Shown here one piece after another: positions 21,418 through 34,200 of a stretch of DNA of 64,000 nt. Below the pieces are notes generated by a model. It did no database searches, was not told the DNA's origin, and saw only the letters and a list, made by a program, of their open reading frames with translations. Position 1 is the first letter of the stretch; the number at the start of each line of letters is the position of its first letter. The DNA lies in the NCBI GenBank assembly GCA_963969595.1, contig OZ018412.1, forward strand, positions 16,308,501 to 16,372,500. The letters run 5' to 3'. The DNA comes from Neckera pumila (Eukaryota; Streptophyta; Bryopsida; Hypnales; Neckeraceae). A program made the translations under genes and the position numbers.

Positions 21418-24400
21418 ATGAAAATTGGGCCAACGGCACAGGGTCACACTAGTATTATTTATGGAGTGAAAGATTATAACGTTTGACCATGAGGGTGCTA
21501 AAACTACAAAAATCTTTCAATCTTCTTTATACAAGTCAAATCTAAAAAAATTGGTGACTAAAAAAATATGAGGTTAAAGGACCTAACTTGTATAACTCCA
21601 ATCAATTTATGGCTTCTTAAAATCTACCCTACAATTTCTTTAAATGAATTTTGAATGTGATTTTTCTTCCAAGATCTAGTGTAATTGTGCCTCATTTCCA
21701 AGAGCTCTCAACACTACGGGAAGTCAAGATTGCAAAGGGTACCCTTGTACAAAAACTTGAATAGAAAAATCACTATCATTTATTTTCAAGATCAAATTTT
21801 GGTGCTAAAATTAGACTTCACAGAGAACTTTCTAAAATATAAACTACTAAAAATAGCAACTTGATTAGGTTTTATTTAACTTCAAGGTTTTGCAAACACT
21901 AGATTTGGGTGCCTTGGGCATTTAGGGGCTAGTATCAATTAAATTATGGGCGGTTACCAATATTTTCCAACTATTTATATAGTGTGGGTATAATTTCAGG
22001 GGCCCCTAAGTTTGGACTGGTTTGTGAGTGGGCGGCGGTTGCTTGGGAAGATGCTACTGCCCCTGGGAAAGCCTGAAAGCCTGGATTTGGAAAACCACCT
22101 GAAAATCATTGCTGGACTTTTAATTTAATTGGGACCCAAATGGACAAGTTGGGGCACGGAATCACAGAAAAAAAGGGGGAAAGGGGGGTGTTGATTACGC
22201 CATGTTATACACGTGGAGGGCTGGAGGCTCACGAAAACTATTTGAAGCCAATCACAGTTGTCAACAGGGAGTCAACCATTCTTAATATTAGTATCATTCG
22301 AATCCTCCATTGATTTTATTAGGACGTGTCTGCATGTGGTGATTTTGTTGGAGATCCCTTGCTTCCATGAATTTGGGGTTGGATGAAAGGGTTGGATGAA
22401 ATGAAATAAAAAGAATAGGATTAAGAATGAATGAAATATACTTGGCTCATCTAAGGATAAAGTACAGCCATTTCATCGGTGAAATAATAATGGGGAAATT
22501 CATTCCGGAAACTTAGCTCCAAAAAGTAGCCACCAGCATGCATTGCTGCATTTGAACTGACTAAAAAGCTCCAAAAAATAAATAAAAAATCTTTTGATTT
22601 GGTAATGGGATTGATTAAGGTAAACTAGCCCATTGTGGTCGGATGACCAATAGTGGACACCTAATGACCCCATGACAATTTTCTTGGCCACAATCAACGG
22701 CTAATCTAACACCAATGGAGTTATTACTGACCTCATTAGGAACACCTGCCTTTTCAGTGGAAATCATTGTAGGAAGTGACTTTTCATAGGCCTTCTACAT
22801 TAGAAATTATTGTGACCACTTTAGGTGATTAAGAAGAATATATTGGATACACTTTTTGTTGGTTATGGGGTAGTCTACTGACTCTTTTGGACAGATCACT
22901 TCAAAAATCCGTAACAAATTCATACTTTGTTTGAAAAATATAATTTCAACTGCTCTCATTGTTTCTCACATTTGTCTTCATGTGGAAAAAAATTTGAAAA
23001 CTTTCAGCAATGGCATGAGGGTAGATTCCAAATTTTGACCACAATGAACTGGTTTATCTTAGGGCTCTTTCAGGTTCACATAACATAATGCCAAGTCCGG
23101 TTTTCAAGACAGATTTATCACCATTCCATTATATAGTTAGAAAAGCGTTATAACTCATAACATAGCCCTTCTTTCTACACCTTTAGATTTACAAAAAAGT
23201 ACAAGAATGGAAGTGTGTGATGAACTACTAGACTTGACCTTATGTCCCATGATGCTCTTGAGCATAATTTAGTCCGGCATTTCTAAAATTCCTTTGCCTT
23301 TTTGATAAGCATGCACCTCCTAATAATAAATTAATGAGAACATCTTGTTTTACTTACCATAAGAGCATGGCCATCCTAGGCATGTTGAGTGCGACCTTAA
23401 GTCCTCCGGGAGGGCCTTTGGACAAAACAATGCTCCATTGTTACTTTCTCAAGATAAATTTGAGTTGCGAGCTCTTCAAAAATTGGCCCGGCCATTCAAC
23501 AATTCAGGGTGCCTCTTCCTTGATGCAGGACCATGGATTAAGGAAAATCTCTTTGTCAGACTTGGTGTAATAATGGCAACAAGCATGCAGCAAAGCACCA
23601 ACAAAGTTTAACGCATGTAGCTAGAAATAGAAGATATACAATACTACAACGTCTTGTAAAGGGAATGCAATTTGGGCAAAGGTTCTTACACAACTTAGAG
23701 GATGGGAGACATTCATTAACAGAGGACTCGGGACCTCTATTTAAAGTGCCCTCCTAAATTCCTCTGGTGTGTCATTTTTGATGCGCCTGGGTGGTCATGC
23801 TCTAAATTTAAGTGTTCAATGGCTACATCTTAAACCTCTAACATCACTCCGGACACTAAATTTCTAACGGATGACAAAGAACCTTTAATTATAATACAAA
23901 AGTGCAAATGTTCATCCTTGAAATTTTGATTGAAAAAGAAGGTCTTGCACAATAGTTTGACCTCCAATGAGTGCTCTTGGTTTTTTTAAGCAAATGATTT
24001 CCACAGTGACTAGACCGGCATTCTAGAGTTGGTCTACCGCCTTGTTAGGTATCTAGAAGAAAGATACCTCTTCCTTCTTAGGATCCTCAAAGGGAGTGAA
24101 CACTCAAACTAAGAATGTTTTGCATGCCAAAAAACTCAATCAGTATGCAACTGAAAGGAAATAATTGGTAAAGAAGATGATAGTCCCAAATGCTCTTTGA
24201 TTGGATGATGTTGGTCCTTCTTCACTTATGTGCCATTGAATTTTCAACTTGTGACAACTATAGAATATTTTTTCACTTCTCACTTTGGGAGGGAAACCAT
24301 TTGCTTTGTTGAATAATGCTATACGACATTAGTACGTACGTTGATTATTTTTATTTAGAATGTCATAAATAGATTGCACATATGCTTTCATAAAGTTTTG

Positions 24401-25679
24401 AAATTTGCATCTTCATTGTTATTCACCAAAGTTCAATTTGTACAATCACTTAGCAGTTTATGAACATTAGCCTTCTTGCCTAATAATACAAAAAATTATA
24501 AAGGAAAAAAATAGAAGAAATTTGTTTAATGGAAATCTGATCAATTTATTGCATTTCATATTGTAACAATGAGATTATTGTTCATTGACTGCAATAGACA
24601 TTCAATTTCCAAAAATTGCCATTTCAAATAGTATACCTTGAACATTTGATAAGTATAATAACTTTAGATGGAAAATAAATGTAAAAATTTAATAAATATT
24701 ATTATATTCAACTATTTTACTATCTAGGGATAGTAAAAAATAGTCATTATTAAAGATAACCAATAAGGTTATATAAGATAATAAGGTTATAATTTATAAA
24801 GTAGTCCGGTGCCAATTAAAAACATAATTAGATATATTTGAATTCTTGAATTTTTTTGAAAGTACTATTAGGTTTACAAATGCTTGTGGTATATAATATT
24901 TGTAAACCTTTAAGGAATATACTCTTCACATCAAATCTAGTAGGTGTAACAGATACAATGTCATTATTTATGGCACAATAATGATGTTCATTCATATCCG
25001 ACAATCATTTTCAATATAATGTATTTATATTCAAACTATAGGTGACACTTTTAACAAAGTAATAAATAATGAACCAATACAACTATTTTAAAACTAAAAA
25101 AAACCTTCAAAAACATCTTAAGAGTTTATTAGAACAGTTTGCAATGTATATTATTTTTGGCTAGTTCAATAAATGTGCTTATAGAAATTGTATAGGTTGG
25201 GATAGAGCTAAATTGAAGATTCTTTATTCATAGGCCTATCTTCAAACCAATCAATATTTCACCACTATTTCAAAGGGCACAAATATGCCATTAGAAGAGA
25301 TTTGAGGGCATTGGAGGGCCATTTTAGGCTTGTTTCCCAATCTGACCAGAGATGAAGACAACAACCCGTACGGGCTATCTGAATTTTTTTTTCCAAAAAA
25401 AAAAAAAGAAAAAAGTTCTCCCAAATATCATTTTAAGCAAAAAAAAAATTTTAATTTTTTTTTTTGAAAGTGATGTGGCACTCTCTCGACCACATCAGCC
25501 TAGCAGCTTTCCTACGTTCCACAGCGTGGGAACGCTGCGGGAACACAGGATGACTCGTGGGCACTTGGAGGCCTCAAATCTCTTCTAAAGTTTCACTTCT
25601 GAAAAGAAATCTAGTTCTAAAAATGACCCTTCAAAAAACAACTTTTATATATGACAAAAAAAAAATATAGAGTGACAAA
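21418..25679. other. Gene-free AT-rich DNA
   Basis: No gene found. A worn TTAA-type right end (CCTTGGGCATTTAGGGG) is at about 21912-21928 and a GATTGAAAGATTATAAYG-like block at about 21465. Poly(A/T) tracts at 25385-25465. The stretch 25280-25340 is related to 63770-63830. Confidence 0.5.
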
Positions 25680-26240
25680 TAAAACTGAGTATAGATTTGA
25701 AGCTTTTTCATTCAAGCAACCATACCATAAGCATTAATGATGCAACATATAACACATTACTATAGATGTCTAAAGAAAAAACTAATTGTGAATTGAAAGA
25801 AAATGAATTTCAAAGTTAGTTGTGTCTAAAACTCGGTTTTGTGCATTATAATTTAGAATTACTTTATAGGTTGTTAAATTTTTTTTAGAACTCCAAAAAA
25901 TTCTTGTGCCTCAGCATATTATTATACATCATTTGAGATTGTTGTACACAAAATTGAAGGAAATTGATATTTATAGAAATAAAATATTCATAATTTAACA
26001 AATATACAAATAATGTTGGTTCTTATGGTATTTGAATATTTTTTTGGAATTGAGAGCATGGAATTGCATTAGTCATTGTATAGAGATTATAGGTTGCAAT
26101 ATGAACCATTGTCACATCTTAATGCCCTTGCATTTGAAATATTTGTTGAATAAGATAATTGTTCAATTTTTATATTAGAATCGTGTGGTGCATTTTTTAA
26201 GTTTAGATTTTTTGTACAAAGACTGCAATTCATGATGCAC
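25680..26240. repeat. Dispersed repeat, copy 1 (flanks FAB1)
   Basis: It aligns over about 560 bp in the same direction with 41395-41965. Shared blocks include CCATAAGCATTAATG, TTTCAAAGTTAG, GGAATTGAGAGYATRG, ATAGGTTGCAAYATGAACCA and CATCTTAATGCCCTT. No coding frame. The second copy has long terminal inverted repeats, so both are likely one transposable-element family. Confidence 0.8.
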
Positions 26241-26351
26241 ATAATAGATTCAACCAACCGAACAACTTGTTTTTGTCAATTTCAATAATATCAAACAACG
26301 GTCAATTTTATGAAAGATATGGTAATTTTTGACAATTCTAAATTTTATGAT

Positions 26352-27008
26352 GACTAGCGGTTGGCGCTTGCTATGCTACACATTCATCATTAGAATTTTA
26401 TTAGAATTTTGATGTATTAGATAAAATGCAGAACAAAAATTCAATAAATCTTCAAATAAAAATTACAAAGATCTTTGGATAATTTTGTTTATAAGTAAGC
26501 ATATATTGAAATGTACAGTAGACATTTATTGAATGATGAATGAAATATATGCAACAGTGAATATTGTAAGAGATACACATTTATTGTAATGCATTCAAAA
26601 GTTGACTCAATTGTTACGAACAATGGCAACCCAAAAAATTGGTGAATTGAATAGAAAAATTTGTAAATTTCAAAAACTTCATGAACAACTTATTTGTTGT
26701 GAAATCCAAAATCGCTTCAATTGAATAAATTTCTCAAATCATTTAGTAGTAGCGATAGAATTTTGAAATCATAAAAGCTGTAAAAGTGATATTACAGAGG
26801 TGATTGCAAACTACTACTCTATTTTTGTAATATAACATTGTGTGAAAATTATTTTTATATATGCATGATTGAAAATATTTTTACAAAATATTAAAATTAA
26901 TTATTTCAAAGACTTATTGAAATCATTATCATGCATTCTATTCAAATATATCAAAATTTTACTAATATGTGATACAATAAATGCATAGCATAGCAAACAT
27001 GAGCCCCT
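26352..27008. mobile_element. Miniature element, group D (about 650 bp)
   Basis: Left GGTTGGCGCTTGCTATGCTA and, reverse complemented from about 27008, GGCTCATGTTTGCTATGCTA form imperfect inverted ends of about 30 bp, related to the ends of the element at 19534-19832. Interior is AT-rich and non-coding. Confidence 0.55.
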
Positions 27009-28256
27009 ATTATTAATGGTAGCATTTGTGATATTATAGAGGGAGTTATGATTTTAGTAGTATGATGAATAATATTGACAATGATAATTTATTTTGTTGG
27101 GTTACATATAGCTCATTTGATAGTTTGGCATCAACAACATCATTTTATTTGTAGCCAAATACAGTAATAGCATTTGAATATAAAAAATCAAAGTTTATTG
27201 GATAAATTTTCCAAATTTTTGACTTTCGTCTAAACAATCTTTAATGATTTAATACAAATTGTAATACATAATGGCATGTGTCTCCTTTGATGTCTCTTAA
27301 GCTTCCAAATTTTTTTTGTTGTTTAGATTCATTAGAGCACTCTTTTCGATACACGTTTGCTTTCAACTAAATCTACTTGAAATAACACTCAATTTGAACA
27401 TGCCATTTCATGTTATAAAAGGTTAGCAAAGATCTAGGAATGAATGGTGCATATCAACTTAATTTTGTGAAGCATTGAGACTGAAATTGGACAATTGAGT
27501 TCCTAAATACACCAAAAATCATGAAAAGAATTGTCATAGGAACAAACAAGAATCCATAGGAAAGTTAAAGTCAAGTTCTAATGTCAGTATTCCTCGAAGC
27601 CAATACAATTGGAAGTCTCTTTCACATGGTGCCAAAGTTGGAAGACCTATGAAGATTTCTAGTGAAACCCATGTTACACAATCCAAATACACCTCCTAAT
27701 ATTCTAAAGAGTTAAGAATTGAAGACTTCTATGGTAAATAAAGATTGCAGAATGCACGCACACAGTAAAATTTGCTCAAATGTTATTCGAAGGTCCATAC
27801 AGTTCCATGTTGTGATTTCCGAATGCAGTCAATGAAAATTCTTAGTTCCAAACCCGTGATAAACACTTTCTACTGACCATAGGCCCTGGGATGCAGTGTG
27901 AACACATTCAAATGACAGTTCCTTATGTTAACAGATATTCCATGTCAGAATTTTCTATCTTGAAATTCACAAACAGATTACACTTCACACATACATTGGA
28001 ACGTAGCACAAACCAAGAATTCAAATATTGAATCCCTCCAAAACAAAATCCTCACTAAACTTAATAGATCAAGATAACTGCAGTATAACATTAACTTCAT
28101 TTACCCCACACCATCTGCATTCCATTGCCTACACACAAACTGTTGCATAGCGCTACCAGTTAAGGCAGGTTTGAATAATGAACATACCGAAGATGGTAAA
28201 AGTTGGAGCGGTTTATCACCAAGCCCATCATCCCTACAATCCAAACAATCTGCACA
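27009..28256. other. 3' flank of FAB1
   Basis: Intergenic DNA; the last few hundred bases before 28257 are the likely 3' UTR of the minus-strand kinase gene. No element is recognised. Confidence 0.5.
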
Positions 28257-31200
28257 CTACAGTTTCACTGCTTTCGAAGAAGCGGCAATTGATGAAGTAT
28301 CCTCTGAAAAGGCTACTTCATTTGTTCGGCGAGGTCCTGTGACTTGAGGGCTCCACTCATCAGGCACCATGACGAAGTAGGTCGACATTGCTTTGCGAAA
28401 CCTCTTCTTGTACTGTTTTGGAGTTATCACCGTTCGAGCCGCATTCTTGGGTCCACCAAGAATGCCAGACGCTTTGACCCATGACTCCAAATGTTTATCC
28501 CATGTATATTGACGTATAAAATCAATTATACCTAACACTAACTCCTGTCGCTCTTCATCCACACCAACAAGCAGAGAGTAATCCATTACGTGTACTCCCT
28601 GCAACACAATACCCAAATAAGGTCAGATGGAGTAGAAACACCCCAATATAAATGAACAGCTATGAATGGCTCTCATTGCCAACAAGCTAATGCCATTAGA
28701 CTTTGCTGTAGAACAGACATCCTTTCCAAACGCTCTTCCACCTACAAGATCAAGTTAAGGAAAAGTAGAACCAACGCGCCGTATAGTCTAGTCCGACCCA
28801 GATTTGGAAGGATGATACTAACCCCAATACTAAATGGATGGCTTAAGCCCGATGACAAAGCTAGAAAGAGCAATCTCACTTTAATATCATTGGCTAACAG
28901 AAAGATTTCTAGGTCTATAATCAAATGCCGGAAAGAGAAAACATATTGCATTAGGATACATAACTTAGAGAGACCTGGATAGATATTTATAAAATTCAAA
29001 AGTACACCAAAAATTGCGTCACCCGGAAGCAGTTAAGAAGGCAGAAATCGTGACATCACGTTCAGACTGTCTGCTAAACACATCGTCATCCAAATACAAA
29101 GACACAGTGTTGTCTGTCATTACTGACCGCAAGGAAGCCCGTGTCATTCCAGATAGCCCTAGATAGCAGACGCTTGGCGTTGCTGCTGACAAAAATAGGA
29201 GATGTTGGCATCATCTCCAATAAGTTCTCATCCAGCAGCACCTTGTTATTTCCACTGAGGTCTGAATTATACCGTGCAGATCCTTTCAGATCATAGAGGC
29301 GGGTCACATTGCGCGCATAGAGGAGGTTCTCCATAACAAGTAAATCCAGATCTTTGTTTCCTTTAGCCTGCTTCACTGACACCTGCCAACAACGTCGCTC
29401 ACAGGTGAGGTCTTCCACTTGAATTAGCTAATTCATCAACAATCAACATCAGTGTTTGAAAATAACTTTAAAATGTGACCCACCCTGTACAATCCAACAA
29501 TCTTAGCAAGACTCGTCGGGCTGCCAGAATTGAGGGACTCCGTGAGATAATTGAAATACTGTGGAGCGAAGTCCAGGAAAGATATTTTCTCCGTGCTCGT
29601 CACTTGTTTGACCACAAATCGATCATCCATCGTCTTGGCAAAAAACACGTTGCTTTTCCCTCCATGAGCTGCCCACTTCCTGCATCTGCTCATTGAACGA
29701 ATATAATCTAAATCTCCTCCACAACACTTTTTCCGAAGCGCATCGAACTGTTTCGCGTAATAGCAAGTGACACGAAACTCCGCTTTCCCGTTTTGATTAA
29801 GATCTGTAAATGCGACCTTCACATCTCTCTTCTCTCTTGGTGTTAGTACATCCATAGAAGCGGACCTTAGAATCTTTTCTTTGTGGATTAGATCATTTTC
29901 TACATCGATGCTGGCGATAGACTCGTCCAGCTGGTGGATTGAATCAGTCATGCTCGACACGTCTGTATTTTCATTCTCCTCATTCTCTGGTAACTTCTCT
30001 TTGAATTTCTCCCTGTCATTCTCCGCAACTGCTTCCCACAGATCTGCCTGCAGTAGGAAAAACAAAATAGCGAATTACCACTAGTTCAATATAGCGAATT
30101 AACAAGAATCATTCATCACACCATATCGCTGCAATTGGAGATAATAAAGAGAAATTGTGATTTCAGAGAAATCTATATCAGTGACATTGGAGTAACAGCA
30201 GCTAATACTGAAAGACGTAGGAATCGAGGGGGATATTTCCACTGAAATCACGTGCCTGGTATTTTCGGGTTAGCAGAGCATATGCAATGATACTTGTAGG
30301 TTCATCATCGTAGACATTGATTATAGTGTCATTGATGCCGGGTGGAAGTTTGAGTCGTGCTGCACCAGGGGCAGACAGATGCCCAGTAAGAGAAACTATC
30401 ATGGGAGTTGTTGGGAGTACCCTTGGTGGCGATCCTGCAATGCTACTTTGAGTAGATCCCGGTCGGCTATACATGCTTTTACTATACAGATTTGACAAAG
30501 TCCCTGCCCCAACCTCGGATACATCCTTGTCCCTCCCGCTTGCTCTTAATGGGGATGTTGGGCCATTTTCTTGCAAGGTCGGATCACACTTCTCGACCAG
30601 TTCCTTGACTTCATCCAAGGATGAATCTCTACTATCATCCAAGAACACTCCCTGAGAGAATTCAATAGAAACACTCTCCGTGTTTTCAGGCGCAGGAATC
30701 ACTTTGTGAAAACCTCCACCTTCATGCACATTGGAGACATCCGCGCAACTGGAATTCTCTGCCCAGGCTACATCGACATTTTCTGAATCTGTAGTTGCAG
30801 GGCTAAATCCCTCTGGTAGCGAACTACCCAAATCCGCGACTTTTTCATCTGGACAATTGAGGCTTGCCATAGCTTCACACAGAGGACGATTTGAAAAAGG
30901 TTAGGACTCACAATTCTGTACAATACTATTCAACGATATTTTAGCACGAGTGAAAAGAAACAGCTAACTGTACAACAGAACTTGGCTAAATAAAAAATCC
31001 GAAATATAATTTCTGTACATAATACTACCTCAAATCCAGCGATTTAAGTACGAGGAGTGAGGCACAGCGGCGAAATACCTTCGCTGCCTACTCGGAAACC
31101 TTCTTGAACTGGTTCCTCACTTTCTGCACTGGTGAAGTCTTCAAGGGAACCAGCAATAGGAAATGGACTTGATAAGTGTCTAGGGAGAGCAAGTGAGTTC

Positions 31201-34200
31201 ATGACACTGGTAACCGGACTTTCCTCAGGCTCGTCAATCAACAACAGGTGAACACCAAATACAGAAGTTAGATTCTCTGGGAAATGAGCTCCAGCAACAT
31301 CACTTGCGGCTACTGAAGAAGAGAAGTCCTCAACAAGGTTGCCACCAGCAGTACCGGAGTCACCACTGGTCTCGAAAGTGCCGTCCGAATTCTCCTGCTT
31401 CAGGGCAATCTGATCTATCATAAGTTCAGTAGAATCACCGACATGCTCTTGCTCTATTTGAGTTCCAATCTCCAGATTTGCACCGACTCTCTGCTCTTCT
31501 TTTGGTGTCAAGCTGCTCTCTGCCTCCCTTGATCTTCCAAATGAAGTATCGCCAACTTTAAAAAGTAGCAATGGTGAGTCAAGAAAGCCTGGATCAGAGC
31601 TTCTCGCTCGCTGATGTCGCAAATGCAGGGAGCAGGAAATTTTATAGAGACGTGAGTCCCAAGCAGCAGAAGTATCCGCAAGGTGTCGTCTTATTCTGTT
31701 GAGCGTTAAGATGTCAGCCACCACATGTCCTGGTACTGAGTTCAAAGGTACAGCATTTTGAAATTGCGCCTGCAAGACAGTACGGAATTGGTCATATAAT
31801 AACAAAAGTTCAGTAAACATAGTTCTCTCATGCTACATGAAATTGCTACGAGTAATTAACCAAAAGGACCGAGATCCTAGACATCCACAGGTTTAGGAGA
31901 TTGTACTCGTAGTGTTTGCATACAAAAAAGAGAGTTTGAGTGACATACCTCAACCTCTGCCTTTTCTTTCTGTATAAGGCTCTCCAGCTCCACAATCTGC
32001 CGCCTGGCATCAGAGAGCTTGGCACTGGAGTATAACAACTTTGAGCTTGCAATTTTATCATCTAGTGCACCGATTGCATTAAAGATCTCTGCAAATACTA
32101 AGTTTGATTTATCTGCGACCTGTTTCAAGTCCCATGTAAGTACAATGAGAAACTAATACTCTCATCACAATTCCAGACAAAAGCTCAACAATTAATGTCA
32201 AAGCACGATGTACCTCCGAACACTCGATACCATTGGTGGCAGGGCTAGCAAAACAAGTGTCTTTAAATACCAGAAGAATCAACCATCATGACACCAAGTG
32301 TATTTCAAAATTGCCAAAACTTAAATACCTCAGTAACTTCGTTTCGAAGCCAGCCCTGTTGTTTAGGATTGTGGAACTCTATCTGCGGAGGAGGGACAGC
32401 TACAGAATGAAGGTTGATAGTCGCATATTTAAAGCAAGCCACAAACTGGCCACATCTGAACATACCAGAAACAAATTGGTGTTGAAGACACGAAACTACT
32501 CGTTCAGAGGACAACAGAAACTTACAAATCTAATGAACATGGAATTTTGCATCACTACGTGCGTCATAAATAATTGGTCTAAAAGCTTGCGCTAGTGGAC
32601 ATTGCAAAAAATACCTGGCATCTTGCAATTTCATGTACTTTTGTATCTATTGACATAACTAGCATAGAAAGAGGCAACACATGTGCACGACTGAAACACG
32701 CAAGAGTTTATGAGATGCCTAGGGTAATACTACATAGAAAACATAGAACTGAGGAAAAAGGTGCCAAGATGTCATACCCATAAAATCTCAGGCAATCCCT
32801 ATGCAAAGAGTGGCCACAAGCTGCAGCACGACTGGCTGCAGCATGGTTTGAAAAACTCAGCTCTAAGAACTTCCCAAACGAAAGGCCCCAAGCAGCATCA
32901 GACATTACAAGTCTCCTTGTTGCAGGGGGAACGCCATCAGTCCGTGGACAACGAAGACATCGAAGCCACATCCATATCCTCCCATCTTTCTCTCCGGGCA
33001 GAACAGTTGACCTCAGTCGCTGCACAGAAATAGTCAAACTCCCCTGACGATGTGTGTAGCAATGAACATGCGAATCAAGTGGCTCCTCGCAAGAAGCACA
33101 ACTTCTGCTCTGTTAAGATCCACAAAATTCTTCCTGTTAACAGCTTCGCAAGAAGTGTAAAAAATGACTAACGTGAAATAAACCTCAAGCATCAGCGTCA
33201 GCATAACAAGACACGCAGCCAGCCAACCTTAGAAAACACAATGTCACCATTCGAATTCATCATGAATAATTCTGTAGTACCCTTTTTTTGTCTTTCGTTC
33301 TTCAACATGCGACAGAAAATTTCTTCCAACTAAGAATGGATATCCTAATGTTATACAACACAGGTCATTATATCACTTCAAAGAAACTAAATTAAAAGCA
33401 CAATCCAAAAGACTTCGTACAGGTAAACACAAAATAACTCACCACATTGAAAAGAGAATCCTTCAAAAACTTTCCGAGAGGCTTATCTTTACTTCCATAA
33501 AACTTTATACGCATAAGATGAGGATGCTCACAAACACTTCCTTTGCGTAAACAGCGACTTGAAACGGAAATCAAGATACTTTGATGATCTGACAGAGGTG
33601 GAAGAAAATCATCCTTCAGAATTCCTGGAGCGGTGGTGCTTTCATTGACGTCTCTTGAATTCTCCAGCTTAGACGAAAGTTGAATGCTTTCTTTCTTTTC
33701 CTGTCCACACCACAGTCGTTTCAGGGTACAATCTCTTGAACCTACAGCAATAATTTACTTCAACTCTTATACAATGATACAAGACCAAACCTCACCTAAC
33801 CCAGCAGGTCTAATCACATGTAAGAAAGGAAATAGCCATTGACAGCTATATTAGAAAAGATACTACACAAAAACGGAGTAAGAATAACTCAATGGGTAGT
33901 AATAGTTCGCTATCTTAAAAGGAAAAATTGGTCATCTGCGAGATAGATGTTGGAATAAAGAAGGAAGAGCGCTTGGATACAGATTTAAGTTAGAACATCA
34001 ACTGGAACATATAAGGAATAAATGGGCCTACCAATGTAGAATAACTGCTGTGCTTCACAAACTTGGATCTCTGAAGAGGATGCAGATCAACACCAACTAC
34101 TGCATCGGTTCCTGAAGCTGGGTGATCGAAAGAAAAACTTCTCATTCCAGATTTGTCCGCAATGCTACGCGAATCATGATTAAAGAAGACATTCGAAACA

